Source: Desulfoplanes formicivorans (lineage in GTDB: Bacteria > Desulfobacterota > Desulfovibrionia > Desulfovibrionales > Desulfomicrobiaceae). Taken from it: 64,000 nt of DNA. The DNA is taken from assembly GCF_001748225.1 (NCBI RefSeq), contig NZ_BDFE01000015.1, positions 611,437 through 675,436 on the forward strand. The letters are read 5' to 3'. How positions within the stretch are numbered: the first letter of the stretch is position 1; the number at the start of each line of letters is the position of its first letter. The notes beneath the pieces were generated by a model. It saw only the letters and a program-made list of their open reading frames with translations. It ran no database searches and was not told the DNA's origin. Position numbers and translations under genes: made by a program. Shown one piece after another: positions 15,269 to 24,442 of this stretch.

Positions 15269-16887
15269 CCTCCAAACTCAAGGGAAATCTGACCGGGCTC
15301 AAGCCCGGTCAGATCAAACGGCTGACCCGGCTGTACAACCGGAGGTTTCCGCCCCGGGGAGGGTACTTGCTGGAACAGGCGCGGGAGCTGGCCCTGCTCA
15401 GCCAGGACATTTCCCGGCAGATCGGTCTGGTCATTGATCGCAAGGGACGGCCGGTCATGGTTGTCATTGGCGAGCATGATGCCATGCTCATTCCCGAACT
15501 GACCGGTTTCCGCACCAGTGCCGGCCGGCTCCGGGGGGTCAGGTTCTTGCTGACCAGGTTCGGGGACGCGGTCATCACTCCGGAAGACCTGATGGATATG
15601 GTTTTCCTGCGTCTGGACTCCTTTGCCGTGCTTTCGGTGCTGGAAGGCATGCCGTTTCGGCTGCACTGGGCCCATCTGCTCCCTCCTGGTGCGGGCGATA
15701 CCCCGTACATGGTGCATGCTCCCCGGCCCTGGGACCGGGTGGATACGGATTTTACGGCCCAGGCAGAATCCCTTGAAGAGGAATTGGCCCGTACCGGTCA
15801 GCGCATTGAGACCGGAGCCAGGGAGGGCAATGCCCTGCTTGTGAGTGTGGGCACGGAACCCAAGCCGGTCCAGAAATCCCGCCTTGATGAACTCGCGGAT
15901 CTGGCGAACACGGCCGGGCTGGAGGTGGTTGGCCGAATCGTCCAGCGGGTCGCCCGGGTCAATCCCAAGCACATTCTGGGCAAGGGCAAACTGGCCGAGC
16001 TGGAGGTTCTTGCTTTGCAGCACGGTGTGGCCGTGATCGTTTTCGAGGGGGAACTCTCACCCACCCAGATGCGCAATCTTTCCCGGTTGACCGAGCGCAA
16101 GATCCTGGACCGGACCCAGCTCATTCTGGACATCTTTGCCCAGCATGCCGTGACCAAGGCCGGCAAACTCCAAGTGGAACTGGCCCAGCTGGGATACACC
16201 CTGCCTCGGCTGGTGGGCAAAAGCCGGGCTATGAGTCGTCTGGCCGGGGGCATTGGCGGCCGTGGACCCGGTGAGACCAAGCTGGAAATGGATCGGCGCA
16301 AGATCCGCAACCGCATCTCCCTGCTCAAGGGAGAACTCAAGAGGCTTCGCAAGCACCGCCATGCCACAAGGGCCAGCCGGGCCCGGGCCGGAGTGCCCAT
16401 TGTCGCCCTGATCGGGTATACCAACGCGGGCAAGTCCACCCTGCTCAATACCCTGACCCACAGTGGAGTCCTGGCCGAGAACAAACTCTTTGCCACCCTT
16501 GATCCCACCAGCCGGCGTCTTCGCTTTCCCCGGGACCGGGAGATCATTCTCACGGACACGGTGGGCTTCATCAGGGAGCTGCCCGAGGACCTCAAGGAGG
16601 CCTTCATGGCCACCCTTGAGGAACTGGAAGTGGCCGATCTGCTTGTGCAGGTGGCCGATGCCAGCCATCCCGAGGTGGAAGCCCAGGTGGCGGCCGTGGA
16701 TGCCATCCTGGCCGAGCTGGGGGTCCACGAGATCCCGAGAATTCTGGTCATGAACAAGAACGATCTTGTGGACGATGCCCGACGGGAGGTGGTGGCCAAT
16801 ATATTTCCCCGGGCCGTGTTTGTTTCGGCCAAGCACCGGCCTTCCCTTGCTCCCCTGGTGGAGGCCGTGCTCGCGCGCCTGCCATGA
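15265..16887 (+). CDS. hflX: Ribosome-associated GTPase HflX, possible AUA start
   Basis: About 540 aa if initiated at ATA 15265, or 506 aa from TTG 15367. The G domain has GYTNAGKSTLLNTL (G1), DTVGFIRELPEDLKEAF (G3) and NKNDLVDD (G4). It follows the HflX subdomain with GRIVQRVARVNPKHILGKGKLAEL and GIGGRGPGETKLEMDRR. HflX rescues or splits stalled ribosomes. The 34 codons before the TTG read as a plausible HflX N-terminus (LTGLKPGQIKRLTRLYNRR). They begin at no ATG, GTG or TTG, but GGGAGG stands about 8 bases before ATA. A stop in this frame at 15226 excludes a start further upstream. Confidence 0.93.
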   Translation: MASKLKGNLTGLKPGQIKRLTRLYNRRFPPRGGYLLEQARELALLSQDISRQIGLVIDRKGRPVMVVIGEHDAMLIPELTGFRTSAGRLRGVRFLLTRFGDAVITPEDLMDMVFLRLDSFAVLSVLEGMPFRLHWAHLLPPGAGDTPYMVHAPRPWDRVDTDFTAQAESLEEELARTGQRIETGAREGNALLVSVGTEPKPVQKSRLDELADLANTAGLEVVGRIVQRVARVNPKHILGKGKLAELEVLALQHGVAVIVFEGELSPTQMRNLSRLTERKILDRTQLILDIFAQHAVTKAGKLQVELAQLGYTLPRLVGKSRAMSRLAGGIGGRGPGETKLEMDRRKIRNRISLLKGELKRLRKHRHATRASRARAGVPIVALIGYTNAGKSTLLNTLTHSGVLAENKLFATLDPTSRRLRFPRDREIILTDTVGFIRELPEDLKEAFMATLEELEVADLLVQVADASHPEVEAQVAAVDAILAELGVHEIPRILVMNKNDLVDDARREVVANIFPRAVFVSAKHRPSLAPLVEAVLARLP

Positions 16888-16920
16888 AAAAAGCCCGCAT
16901 GTGAGCGGGCTTTTTTCATG
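16883..16920. terminator. Bidirectional terminator between hflX and mobB
   Basis: Perfect 16-bp arms (CATGAAAAAAGCCCGC, loop ATGTGA, and the complement) with A and T runs on both sides. It begins within the hflX stop region and ends 16 bases before the mobB stop, serving both convergent genes. Confidence 0.93.
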
Positions 16921-16936
16921 CAGAACGGTTTGGTGA

Positions 16937-17641
16937 TCAGCGCAGGGTGATCTCGATTTTTGATCCGGGAACATATCCCTTGAGGGTTGCCAGCTGGGCC
17001 TTGAGGGAGCCAGCAATCATGTCTTCCACAAAGGATTTCATGGGCAGGGGATGGCCGTTGACAGTGATTTTCATGCCTGTCTTGAAGGCCTTGCACTCCC
17101 GGGGAAGGGCCTTGCCTTGCACAATTTCCCTGGCCAGGGTCAGGCAGTCGGGACGGCCGCAGGATTTGCAGTCAAGGCCAGCCAGCATGAATCCGCGAGT
17201 CAGAACTACCCGGGCCAGCTGTTCCATGGTGGTCAAGGGGAGCAGTCCCTTGGCCGTCACCTGTCCCCAGGTTCCCAGGGCCAGCCCGTTGTCCAGGGAT
17301 TCGGCTTCTTCAGGAGACCTGAGCACCAGGATTCTGGGCAGCCAGGTGAGGGATTTGCCGCCTTCCACCAGAATCACATCCGCATTGACCAGGGGCAGCA
17401 GGTCCGGAAGGTAGCTTGCTTTGGGCCAGAATATGGCTGTTTGGTCAGGGCCCATGCCAATGACCTGCTGGCAGACCTGGCTCAGGGCATGGGTATCGGT
17501 GGATGGCTGATCAAATCCTTCGTGGGAAAATTTGACACCGGCAACAGTATGGCCCGTTTGGGTGAGTTCCCTGGCCAGATCAATGGCCAGGCTGGTCTTG
17601 CCGGCGTTCTTGTAGCCGACAATGCTTATGGCGATGGGCAT
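16937..17641 (-). CDS. mobB: Molybdopterin-guanine dinucleotide biosynthesis protein MobB with C-terminal Fe-S domain
   Basis: 234 aa. N-terminal P-loop NTPase of the MobB family (ISIVGYKNAGKTSLAIDLARELTQTGHTVAGVKFSHEGFDQPSTDT), D-x-x-L-V-E-G-like VILVEGGKSL, and then a cysteine-rich domain LDCKSCGRPDCLTLAREIVQGKALPRECKAF likely to bind a 4Fe-4S cluster. MobB supports MobA in attaching GMP to the pterin. The Fe-S extension is known in Deltaproteobacteria. It follows wtpC in the same direction, 32 bases downstream. GAGGTAAG precedes the ATG. Confidence 0.88.
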   Translation of the reverse strand: MPIAISIVGYKNAGKTSLAIDLARELTQTGHTVAGVKFSHEGFDQPSTDTHALSQVCQQVIGMGPDQTAIFWPKASYLPDLLPLVNADVILVEGGKSLTWLPRILVLRSPEEAESLDNGLALGTWGQVTAKGLLPLTTMEQLARVVLTRGFMLAGLDCKSCGRPDCLTLAREIVQGKALPRECKAFKTGMKITVNGHPLPMKSFVEDMIAGSLKAQLATLKGYVPGSKIEITLR

Positions 17642-17673
17642 GGTTCTTACCTCGATGGGCTGTGGGTGGAGAT

Positions 17674-18723
17674 TTACCCCGTGTTTTCCGGGAGCACGTG
17701 GACCTTGTGGGCGTAAAAGCCGATGTCCACGCGTGTACCGGGTTCCAGATCGTGTTCAAGAACAAAATGTTTGTCCCAGACCGCTTGCAGCCTGAGTCCG
17801 GCAACATCAAGCCAGACATCGAAATAAAATCCCTGGTGGGCCATGTGGGTGATGGTCCCGGAGAGGGTATTTTCGAATCCGTTGTGGCCCGCACGCAAGG
17901 GGCAGATGTCTTCGGGCCGGATGGCCAGAAAGCCGCCCGCGGGATGGTTGCCTGCGGGAAGGATCACGGCCGGTCCCCGGGTCTGGGCCCGGTTGTCCTC
18001 TATGGTGGCTTCCAGGATGTTGCGCATGCCCACAAATCCTGCGGTGAATCGCGAATTGGGCTGGTCAAAGACCTGCTCCACCTCGCCCTGCTGGACAATG
18101 CTGCCGTCCTTGAGGATGGCCACCTTGTTGGCCAGGTAGAACACATCGGAAAAACTGTGGGAAACCATGACCATGGTTGTTCCCAGATCCCTGTGGATGG
18201 ACCTGAGCAGATCCTTGATCTCTTCGCGTAAAACCGGGTCCAGAGCCGAAAGGGGCTCGTCCAGGAGCAGGGCGGCCGGCTCAAGGATCAGGGCCCGGGC
18301 CAGGGCAACACGCTGCTTTTCACCACCGCTCAGGGTGGTGGGCTTGCGGTCGAGCAGGTGCGCGATACCCAGTTTTTCGACCAAAAATTTCAGGTGGTTC
18401 TCCACCTTGTGGGGGGCAAGGTCATGAAATGCGGTTCCATAGAGGATGTTCTTGCGCACGCTCAAATGGGGAAACAGGGCAAAGTCCTGGTATACAATAC
18501 CCAGCCCCCGTTTTTCCGGTGGCAGTCTGGTGATGTCCGTGCCGTTCAGGCTGATGGTTCCCCTGTGGACCGGGAGCATGCCCAGCATGGTTTCCAGAAT
18601 GAGTGACTTGCCCGCGCCCGTGGGCCCGATGAGGGCAAAAAAGTCGCCCTGATCAATGGTCAGGGTGATGTCCTTGAGGGAAAAATCGGGCAGGGTCAGG
18701 TACAGATGGGACAGGTGGATCAT
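17674..18723 (-). CDS. wtpC: Tungstate/molybdate ABC transporter ATP-binding protein
   Basis: 349 aa. Walker A GPTGAGKSLILETML, Q-loop IVYQDFALFPHLSV, signature LSGGEKQRVALARALI, Walker B LLLDEPLSALDP, H-loop VSHSF. A C-terminal TOBE-like oxyanion-sensing region (LEATIEDNRAQTRGPAVI, FLAIRPEDICP) follows. The ATG overlaps the wtpB stop by 4 bases. In the WtpABC/ModABC family this subunit drives import. The preceding Wtp-type binding protein suggests tungstate preference, fitting a W- or Mo-formate dehydrogenase downstream in the cluster. Confidence 0.92.
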   Translation of the reverse strand: MIHLSHLYLTLPDFSLKDITLTIDQGDFFALIGPTGAGKSLILETMLGMLPVHRGTISLNGTDITRLPPEKRGLGIVYQDFALFPHLSVRKNILYGTAFHDLAPHKVENHLKFLVEKLGIAHLLDRKPTTLSGGEKQRVALARALILEPAALLLDEPLSALDPVLREEIKDLLRSIHRDLGTTMVMVSHSFSDVFYLANKVAILKDGSIVQQGEVEQVFDQPNSRFTAGFVGMRNILEATIEDNRAQTRGPAVILPAGNHPAGGFLAIRPEDICPLRAGHNGFENTLSGTITHMAHQGFYFDVWLDVAGLRLQAVWDKHFVLEHDLEPGTRVDIGFYAHKVHVLPENTG

Positions 18724-19508
18724 GACATCTCCCGGTGTGGTCTGGAAACAAGACGCATGGCCACAAAGAGAATCAGGGACACGCCGATGAGCCACACGGA
18801 CACGGGCTGGGAGTACCTGAGACCGTAGGCCGTGAACCGCTCGTAGATGAGGACCGGAGCGGTCATGGGGTGGTAGGCCACAATGACCACGGCCCCGAAT
18901 TCGCTGATGGCTCTGGCCGTGCACATGATCATTCCAAGGACCATGCTTTGCCAGGCCAGGGGAAAGGTGACCCGGAAAAAGGTAGCGCCCATGGGCGCGC
19001 CCAGACTGCGGGACACGTTTTCCAGGCGTTTGGGAATGGCCTCGAACCCGGCCTTGGCCGTGTTGATGTAAAAAGGCATGCCCACAAAGGTCAGGACTAC
19101 AATGATTCCCGTAAGGGTGCCCATGACCTGGATGCCCATGTCGGCCAGCATGCGTCCCAGGGGATGGTTGCGTCCGGCCAGACTGAGGATGGCGATGCCA
19201 ATGACCGGATGGGGGATCATGATGGGCAGATCAATGATGGCCTCCACCAGGCTCTTGCCCGGAAAATCCCGCCTGGCCATGAGATAGGCAAGGGGAGTGC
19301 CAAAGACAAAGCATATCAGGGCCGCGGCAAGGGATGTGGTCATGCTGCGGCCAATGGCCTCAAGCACCACGGGATCGTTCAGGCTTTCCCACAGGGCGGC
19401 CCAGGTGGGGGTGAGGACCATTTTGGACAGGGGCAGGACGATCAGTCCGATAAGGGGCAGGCTGAACAGGATCAGTATCCAGGAAAAAACGCCGGGTTTG
19501 ACGGTCAT
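18720..19508 (-). CDS. wtpB: Tungstate/molybdate ABC transporter permease
   Basis: 262 aa from ATG 19508. A GTG at 19550 would add 14 residues; neither start has a strong ribosome site. Six membrane segments are visible, starting PGVFSWILILFSLPLIGLIVLPL. The binding-protein-dependent permease EAA loop is EAIPKRLENVSRSLGAPMGATFFRVTFPLAWQSMV. It belongs to the ModB/WtpB/CysT permease group. It is coupled to wtpC by a 4-base overlap and 88 bases downstream of wtpA. Confidence 0.92.
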   Translation of the reverse strand: MTVKPGVFSWILILFSLPLIGLIVLPLSKMVLTPTWAALWESLNDPVVLEAIGRSMTTSLAAALICFVFGTPLAYLMARRDFPGKSLVEAIIDLPIMIPHPVIGIAILSLAGRNHPLGRMLADMGIQVMGTLTGIIVVLTFVGMPFYINTAKAGFEAIPKRLENVSRSLGAPMGATFFRVTFPLAWQSMVLGMIMCTARAISEFGAVVIVAYHPMTAPVLIYERFTAYGLRYSQPVSVWLIGVSLILFVAMRLVSRPHREMS

Positions 19509-19596
19509 GGGTTGTGCTGCACGGGTTACGGTTGGTTCTGCCCGGGGCACCCCATGGGAGGATGCCCCAGGCAGGTATAAACGCGTGGGACCTGCC

Positions 19597-20568
19597 TTAA
19601 TTCTTGACTTCCACCAGAGGTTTCAGGCTGGCGGGGAGGCTGTCGTATTCGGCCTGGTCGGCAATGCGGCAGGGGATGAACGGGGGCTGGCCCATGTCTT
19701 TCAGAATCTTCAGACCGCCTTGGGGATCAAGCATGTACTGCAAAAAGGCGATGGTGGCTTCCTTGTTGGAGCTGTTTTTGATCATGGTAATGCCGTAGGT
19801 GCAGGACTTGCCCTTTTTGACTTTCCAGGTGCCGGGTTTTTTGCCGGTCACCTTGACCTCGGCCATCTTGTAAAAGTTGTCGTACTTGTAATTGCCCAGG
19901 TTGATATGGTCGTTCAGGGTGATGTACTTGAGCCCGTGCTGCACGGCCACGGAAAGGTATTCCCAGGCGTAGTCCATGTTCCCGGTCTTGAGCAGGTTGA
20001 CCAGTTCCACGGATTTGGGGCGAACGTTCTTCATGGGCCGGTTGTCCAGCAGCTTCTGGTTCAGGCCCTTGATGCCGTAGAATTTTTCGGCCAGCTGAAG
20101 GACCATGAGGCTCCGGTAGCCGCAGGGGTCCAGGTTGGGGTCGGAATGGCCCCAGACCACGTCTTTTTTCTGGAGGATTTCGTACCAGTTGTCGGCATTG
20201 ATCTGGTCTGCGTACCGGCTCTTGTCGGTGTAGCAGAGGACCAGCTGGTTGGTGGCAAAGCGGATGTTCCAGGCGGCATCCTTGGGGATGAGGTTGTTGT
20301 CGATGACCGTGTAGTCGGCCGAGGCCATGATGTCGGCGTACTTGCCCACCTCGGCAATGAGCCGGGCCATCTTGGTGGAGCCCCCGCCTTCGCGCAGGAT
20401 GTCCACCTTGGGGTATTTGGCTTCAAACTCCTTTTCCATCTGGGCCAGGGGCACGGTGAGGCTGCCGGCATGGAAGAGGACAACCTTGCCCGAAGGCTCG
20501 GCCCATGCCGAAGAGGAGATCAGGGTGATGCCTAGAACAAGGGCCAGGGACCAGAGAAATGATTTCAT
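19597..20568 (-). CDS. wtpA: Tungstate/molybdate ABC transporter substrate-binding protein (WtpA family)
   Basis: 323 aa. Signal peptide [22 protein letters not shown], then the WtpA opening [26 protein letters not shown], and [32 protein letters not shown], matching the oxyanion-binding lobes. [22 protein letters not shown] is another family block. It is a periplasmic receptor. WtpA proteins bind tungstate and molybdate tightly; the preference here is inferred. AAGGAG stands 9 bases before the ATG. Confidence 0.92.
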   Translation of the reverse strand: MKSFLWSLALVLGITLISSSAWAEPSGKVVLFHAGSLTVPLAQMEKEFEAKYPKVDILREGGGSTKMARLIAEVGKYADIMASADYTVIDNNLIPKDAAWNIRFATNQLVLCYTDKSRYADQINADNWYEILQKKDVVWGHSDPNLDPCGYRSLMVLQLAEKFYGIKGLNQKLLDNRPMKNVRPKSVELVNLLKTGNMDYAWEYLSVAVQHGLKYITLNDHINLGNYKYDNFYKMAEVKVTGKKPGTWKVKKGKSCTYGITMIKNSSNKEATIAFLQYMLDPQGGLKILKDMGQPPFIPCRIADQAEYDSLPASLKPLVEVKN

Positions 20569-20597
20569 GGTGGTTCTCCTTGGTGTTAAGTGGTTCG

Positions 20598-20633
20598 TGT
20601 ACCTGTGCTTCCGGATCTTCGGCCAGAGGTACA
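20598..20633 (-). promoter_or_regulatory. Leader hairpin upstream of wtpA
   Basis: TGTACCT and AGGTACA form 7-bp arms about 30 bases upstream of the wtpA start, in a 240-base gap after the MoeA-PBP gene. It could be an operator or an RNA hairpin. I do not see the conserved Moco-riboswitch sequence, so this is only an observation. Confidence 0.25.
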
Positions 20634-20808
20634 GGGAGTAAACAGACGTTGTTTCGAACCGAGCCCCCTGGAGATCATGCACGCTGTTGGCGGCATCAGG
20701 TGGACCCGGCCTGCTGCATGACAGGCAGAGCCGCAAGACAAGGCACCTTTGGGTACGCTTCGGTCAAAACGGCAGGGTCCGGTTGCAGGTATTGGTTTCT
20801 GAACGGCT

Positions 20809-22758
20809 TCAGCTTGTTTGGGTTGCGTCCAGTCCCTGACCGGGCTGCATGATCTGGCCGGTGAGGGTGGTTTCATAGCCTCCAAGGGCCTGGATCTGCT
20901 GGCGGGTTGATTCCTGGCCGATCATGGCCAGCAGGGTCTGGATTTTGGGGTCGTTGTAATGGGCCCTGGGGATGAGCAGGTCGTAGCGTTCCCGGGCCAG
21001 AGGGACGAAATCCAGGTTCAGGGCCTTGGCCGCGGCATAGATGCCCAGACCGCAGTCGGCGGCTCCCGTGAGCACGTTGGCAGCCAGGGCCATGTGAGTG
21101 AACTCCTCGCTGTCATATCCCACAATATCGGCGGGAGATTTTCCTGCCTGTTTGAGGGCGTGGTCAAAAAGAATGCGTGTTCCCGCACCCCGCTGGCGGT
21201 TCACGAACCGGGCCTGTTTGGCGATCACATCCTTGATGCCGGTAATGTGCAGGGGATTGCCCGGCGCGACAATGAAACCCTGATGGCGAATGGCCAGATT
21301 GACAACGATCAGGTCCATGTCTGGCAGGTACTTGCGGATAAAGGGAAAATTGTAGTCTTCGGTTTCCGGGTCAAAGAGGTGGGCGCCAGCGATCATGGTT
21401 GATCCGGATTTGAGGGCCATGAGTCCGCCCATGGAGCCCACATGGCTGGACGCCAGGTACAAGGGGTTTTCAAGCCCCATGAGCTTGTTGGCCAGAAGGT
21501 CCACGGTGTTGTCGTGGCTGCCGATGACCAGCAGGGTTTGGTGGAGTTCGGCCTGGGGAACCAGCAGCCTAGCCTTAACGGTTGCTCCCTGTTCCACCCC
21601 TTCGCTGGTGGCTGGTATGGAGGTCATCCCGTGGGCCTTGGTCAGGGTGGTGATCATGCCCGCGCCCCTGGCCAGGGGGATGGCCACGTTCTTTTCCCCA
21701 ACCCGGCCAATGGCCAGTCTGACCCGTTCTTCAAGGCCCAGTTTGGACGGGACCTTGCGGGCCATTTCCACGGTGATTTCAGGCCGTTCCCATACCCTTG
21801 CACGTGAGAGCCAGGCCACGATCGGGCCCAGCAATTCCTCGATACAGACCACGGCACTGACCGGATAGCCCGGGGCGCCCACCACAAGCCGGCCCCTGAC
21901 CGTGCCCAGCATGGACGGCTTGCCCGGCATGACAGCAATGCCATGAACCAGAACCTCTCCCATCCTGCTGATCACTGATTTTGAATAATCCTTGCTTCCG
22001 GCCGAAGAGCCCGCCCCCACAATGACCACATGGGCGCCCTGGTCAATGGCCTGATCCACGGCTTTTTGCAGGGCTTCGGGATTGTCCGGGACCGGGGTGA
22101 CTCGCTGGGTTTCACAATTCCAGGTACTGGCAAGGGCCATGAACACCTGGGAATTGCTTTCAATGACCTGGCCCGGCTTGGGCTGGGGACGGGTGGTGAA
22201 ATCCAGGACCTCGTCACCCGTGGGGATGATGGTCATGCGCACGGGTTCCCATACCGAGACCTCCCAGATACCCGCGCTGAGCAGGGCGCCGATGTCATAG
22301 GGGGACAGGGTGCGATTCTGGGGCAAAAGCAGTTCCGTGGCCACGATGTCTTCGCCAATGCGTCGGACATGCTGCATGGGAAAGGCGCCCTTTTCAATGG
22401 TCACGCTTTCGCCCGTGTCCTCAATGACGTCTTCGATCATGATCACCGCGTCCATGTCCGCAGGCAGGGGGTTGCCCGTGTTCACGGGAATATAGTCCCT
22501 GTTGCGGACCAGCTGGATGGGCCGACCTTCCCGGGCGGCAAAGGTGGACGCTGCTTTGACCGCGATGCCGTCCATGGCTGCGGAATGAAAGGTGGGCGAC
22601 GAGGTCCTGGCGTACACGGGTCGGGCCAGAACCCTGCCTGCGGCCTCGTGGGAAGGGATGGTTTCCTGCTTGATCAATCCGTCCCGGTCCAGGGCCGCGG
22701 TGACCTTGTCTATGGCTTCGGGAATGGTCATCAAATCGAGGTAAATGTTTCGTTCCAT
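20809..22758 (-). CDS. MoeA-type molybdopterin biosynthesis protein fused to a periplasmic-binding-like (PBP) domain
   Basis: 649 aa. Residues 1-415 are MoeA (HSAAMDGIAVKA; YIPVNTGNPLPADMDAVIMIEDV; GDEVLDFTTRP with P-G-x-V-x-x-S/N; VIVGAGSSAGSKDYS; GKPSMLGTVRGRLVVGAPGYPVSAVV). Residues about 420-640 are a LysR/ModA-like ligand-binding domain (VIGSHDNTVDLLANKLM, SSHVGSMGGLMALKSGSTMIAGAHLFDPETEDYN, FVNRQRGAGTRILFDHAL). The MoeA part inserts Mo or W into the pterin. The fused domain probably senses an oxyanion or cofactor precursor. Such fusions are known in archaea and Deltaproteobacteria. It faces moeA across heptad-array elements. Confidence 0.9.
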   Translation of the reverse strand: MERNIYLDLMTIPEAIDKVTAALDRDGLIKQETIPSHEAAGRVLARPVYARTSSPTFHSAAMDGIAVKAASTFAAREGRPIQLVRNRDYIPVNTGNPLPADMDAVIMIEDVIEDTGESVTIEKGAFPMQHVRRIGEDIVATELLLPQNRTLSPYDIGALLSAGIWEVSVWEPVRMTIIPTGDEVLDFTTRPQPKPGQVIESNSQVFMALASTWNCETQRVTPVPDNPEALQKAVDQAIDQGAHVVIVGAGSSAGSKDYSKSVISRMGEVLVHGIAVMPGKPSMLGTVRGRLVVGAPGYPVSAVVCIEELLGPIVAWLSRARVWERPEITVEMARKVPSKLGLEERVRLAIGRVGEKNVAIPLARGAGMITTLTKAHGMTSIPATSEGVEQGATVKARLLVPQAELHQTLLVIGSHDNTVDLLANKLMGLENPLYLASSHVGSMGGLMALKSGSTMIAGAHLFDPETEDYNFPFIRKYLPDMDLIVVNLAIRHQGFIVAPGNPLHITGIKDVIAKQARFVNRQRGAGTRILFDHALKQAGKSPADIVGYDSEEFTHMALAANVLTGAADCGLGIYAAAKALNLDFVPLARERYDLLIPRAHYNDPKIQTLLAMIGQESTRQQIQALGGYETTLTGQIMQPGQGLDATQTS

Positions 22759-22789
22759 GGAATGATCCTTGGTTGAAATAATTTAAGTA

Positions 22790-23101
22790 CATTTAAGTAC
22801 GCAGTGCACTTAAGTACGCAGTACTCAGTACGCAGAGCGCAGTTATAAAATTTATAATGTTCATGAATCATTAAAATACATTTGTTTCGCAATATCATGT
22901 TAAATTCACAAGATGCCGAAAACCACTGCGTACTGTGTTCTGCGCACTGTGCACTCACGTGCGCAGTTATAAAAAAATCATAATGTCATTAAGTCTTTTA
23001 TATGCATTTGTTTCGCAGTATCATGTTAAATTCCCAAAATGCCGAAAACCACTGCCTCCTGTGTTCTGCGCACTGCGTACTTAAGTGCCCTGTGCACTTA
23101 A
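22790..23101. repeat. Two tandem heptad-array elements with AT-rich payloads
   Basis: The block reads forward heptads (22790-22842), a payload of about 82 bases, a mixed reverse-then-forward array (22925-22966), a related payload of about 85 bases, and reverse heptads (23052-23101) ending ACTTAA at the moeA stop. Payloads share a nearly identical right half beginning CATTTGTTTCGCA. The two copies are offset by 124 to 126 bases. Forward unit AG[T/G][G/A]C[G/A]C, reverse unit G[C/T]G[C/T][A/C]CT. It fills the 343-base gap between moeA and the MoeA-PBP gene. Confidence 0.85.
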
Positions 23102-24346
23102 TCATATTTTCCACACCATAACCTTTGTTCCCGCAAGCAGTCCTTCGCTTTCAGCTGGTATGCGCACCAGGCCGTCGCATTGGACCAGGGTCTTGAGGAG
23201 TCCTGATTTGCCGGTTCTGGGCACGGCCTGGAGGGGTTCCTGTGGTGTGGCTTGTTTGAGTTCGACCCGGACATAGTCTTCCCTGCCCTGTTTGGAAGAG
23301 ACATTGGTGGCCAGGGTGGCCGGGATCTGCGGTCGCAGGGAGGTGTCCCAGGCCTGGGTGCTGCCTCCCAGGTGGTGGATGAGGGGGCAGCCAAAAACGA
23401 GCATGATCACTTGTGCCGACGTGACCTGGCCTGGCAGTCCCATGATCGGTTTGCCGCCTACCCTGGCCAGGATGGTTGGCTTGCCCGGACTCACGGACAC
23501 GCCGTGGGCCAAAATTTCGGAATCAGGCAGGGACAAGATGGCCTCAATGGTCAGGTCCCGCGTGCCCACGGAAGATCCCCCGGAGATGAACAGGACGTCG
23601 TTTTCGGCCAGACCCTGCTTGAGCATGGCCACGATGCTGGCAAGATCGTCCTTGACCAGACCGTAGGCCTGGACATGGGCGTTTGCCTTGCCCAGAAGAC
23701 AGGCCAGGGTGGAGGTGTTCACATCCCTGACTTGGCCTGGACGCGGGGTTGTGTTGACATCCACCAGTTCGTCACCCGTGGAAATGATTCCGGCCCGGAC
23801 CCGTTTGAAAACCGTAATGGAGGTGATCCCCAAGGCCGCCAGCAGGCCGATTTCCTGGGGACGAAGGCGTTTGCCCCTGGGAAGGATGGGCGCTCCCTGG
23901 GCAACATCCTCACCCGCAAGCATGACATTGTCTCCCGGGGCCACGCTCTTGCGGATCTCAATGGTCCCGGCTCCCAGCTCCTGGGTATGCTCGACCATGA
24001 CCACGGCATTGCCGCCCGGAGGCAGGGTGCCGCCGGTGGTGATGGACATGCATTCCCCGCGCTCAAGGGGAGCTGTGCTCAGCTCGTCGATTTTGAGTTC
24101 GGCTTTGTTTTCGAGATAGGCGGGATTGGCTTCGCTGGCCCCGAAGGTGTCTTCGGCATGCACGGCAAACCCGTCCATGGATGACCGATGCACCATGGGG
24201 AGATTTTCAGGGGAGGTGATGGCTGTTGCCAGCATTCGGTCAACGCCTGTACGAAAATCAATCTGTTCCCTGGCAACAGTGGGAAAGGTTTTAAGCAGGC
24301 GGCACAATTCCCTGGAGGAAATAACGCGGAAGAAGTCCTGTTTCAT
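23102..24346 (-). CDS. moeA: Molybdopterin molybdenumtransferase MoeA
   Basis: 414 aa. HRSSMDGFAVHAED (PMDGYA-type motif), MSITTGGTLPPGGNAVVMVEHTQEL, ISTGDELVDVNTTPRPGQVRDVNTSTL, DVLFISGGSSVGTRDLTIEAI, SPGKPTILARVGGKPIMGLPGQVTSAQVIM: all the MoeA active-site blocks. It ligates molybdate or tungstate to adenylated molybdopterin. A second MoeA, fused to a PBP domain, lies just downstream. In organisms with two MoeA genes one may serve Mo and the other W; that is only inference here. AAGG precedes the start; the stop is directly followed by a heptad array. Confidence 0.95.
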   Translation of the reverse strand: MKQDFFRVISSRELCRLLKTFPTVAREQIDFRTGVDRMLATAITSPENLPMVHRSSMDGFAVHAEDTFGASEANPAYLENKAELKIDELSTAPLERGECMSITTGGTLPPGGNAVVMVEHTQELGAGTIEIRKSVAPGDNVMLAGEDVAQGAPILPRGKRLRPQEIGLLAALGITSITVFKRVRAGIISTGDELVDVNTTPRPGQVRDVNTSTLACLLGKANAHVQAYGLVKDDLASIVAMLKQGLAENDVLFISGGSSVGTRDLTIEAILSLPDSEILAHGVSVSPGKPTILARVGGKPIMGLPGQVTSAQVIMLVFGCPLIHHLGGSTQAWDTSLRPQIPATLATNVSSKQGREDYVRVELKQATPQEPLQAVPRTGKSGLLKTLVQCDGLVRIPAESEGLLAGTKVMVWKI

Positions 24347-24442
24347 GAGTATGCCTTGAATGATGTATGTCTTTTATCCCGTATGTGACTGGGAGCAGAT
24401 ACTGCATTTTTTTGTCGAGAACAAGGATGCAGGAACAAAGAT

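Noticed and set aside
20569-20808. Molybdenum-cofactor riboswitch upstream of wtpA
   Set aside because: A small hairpin exists, but I could not recognise the conserved Moco-motif sequence. A covariance search would be needed to claim it.
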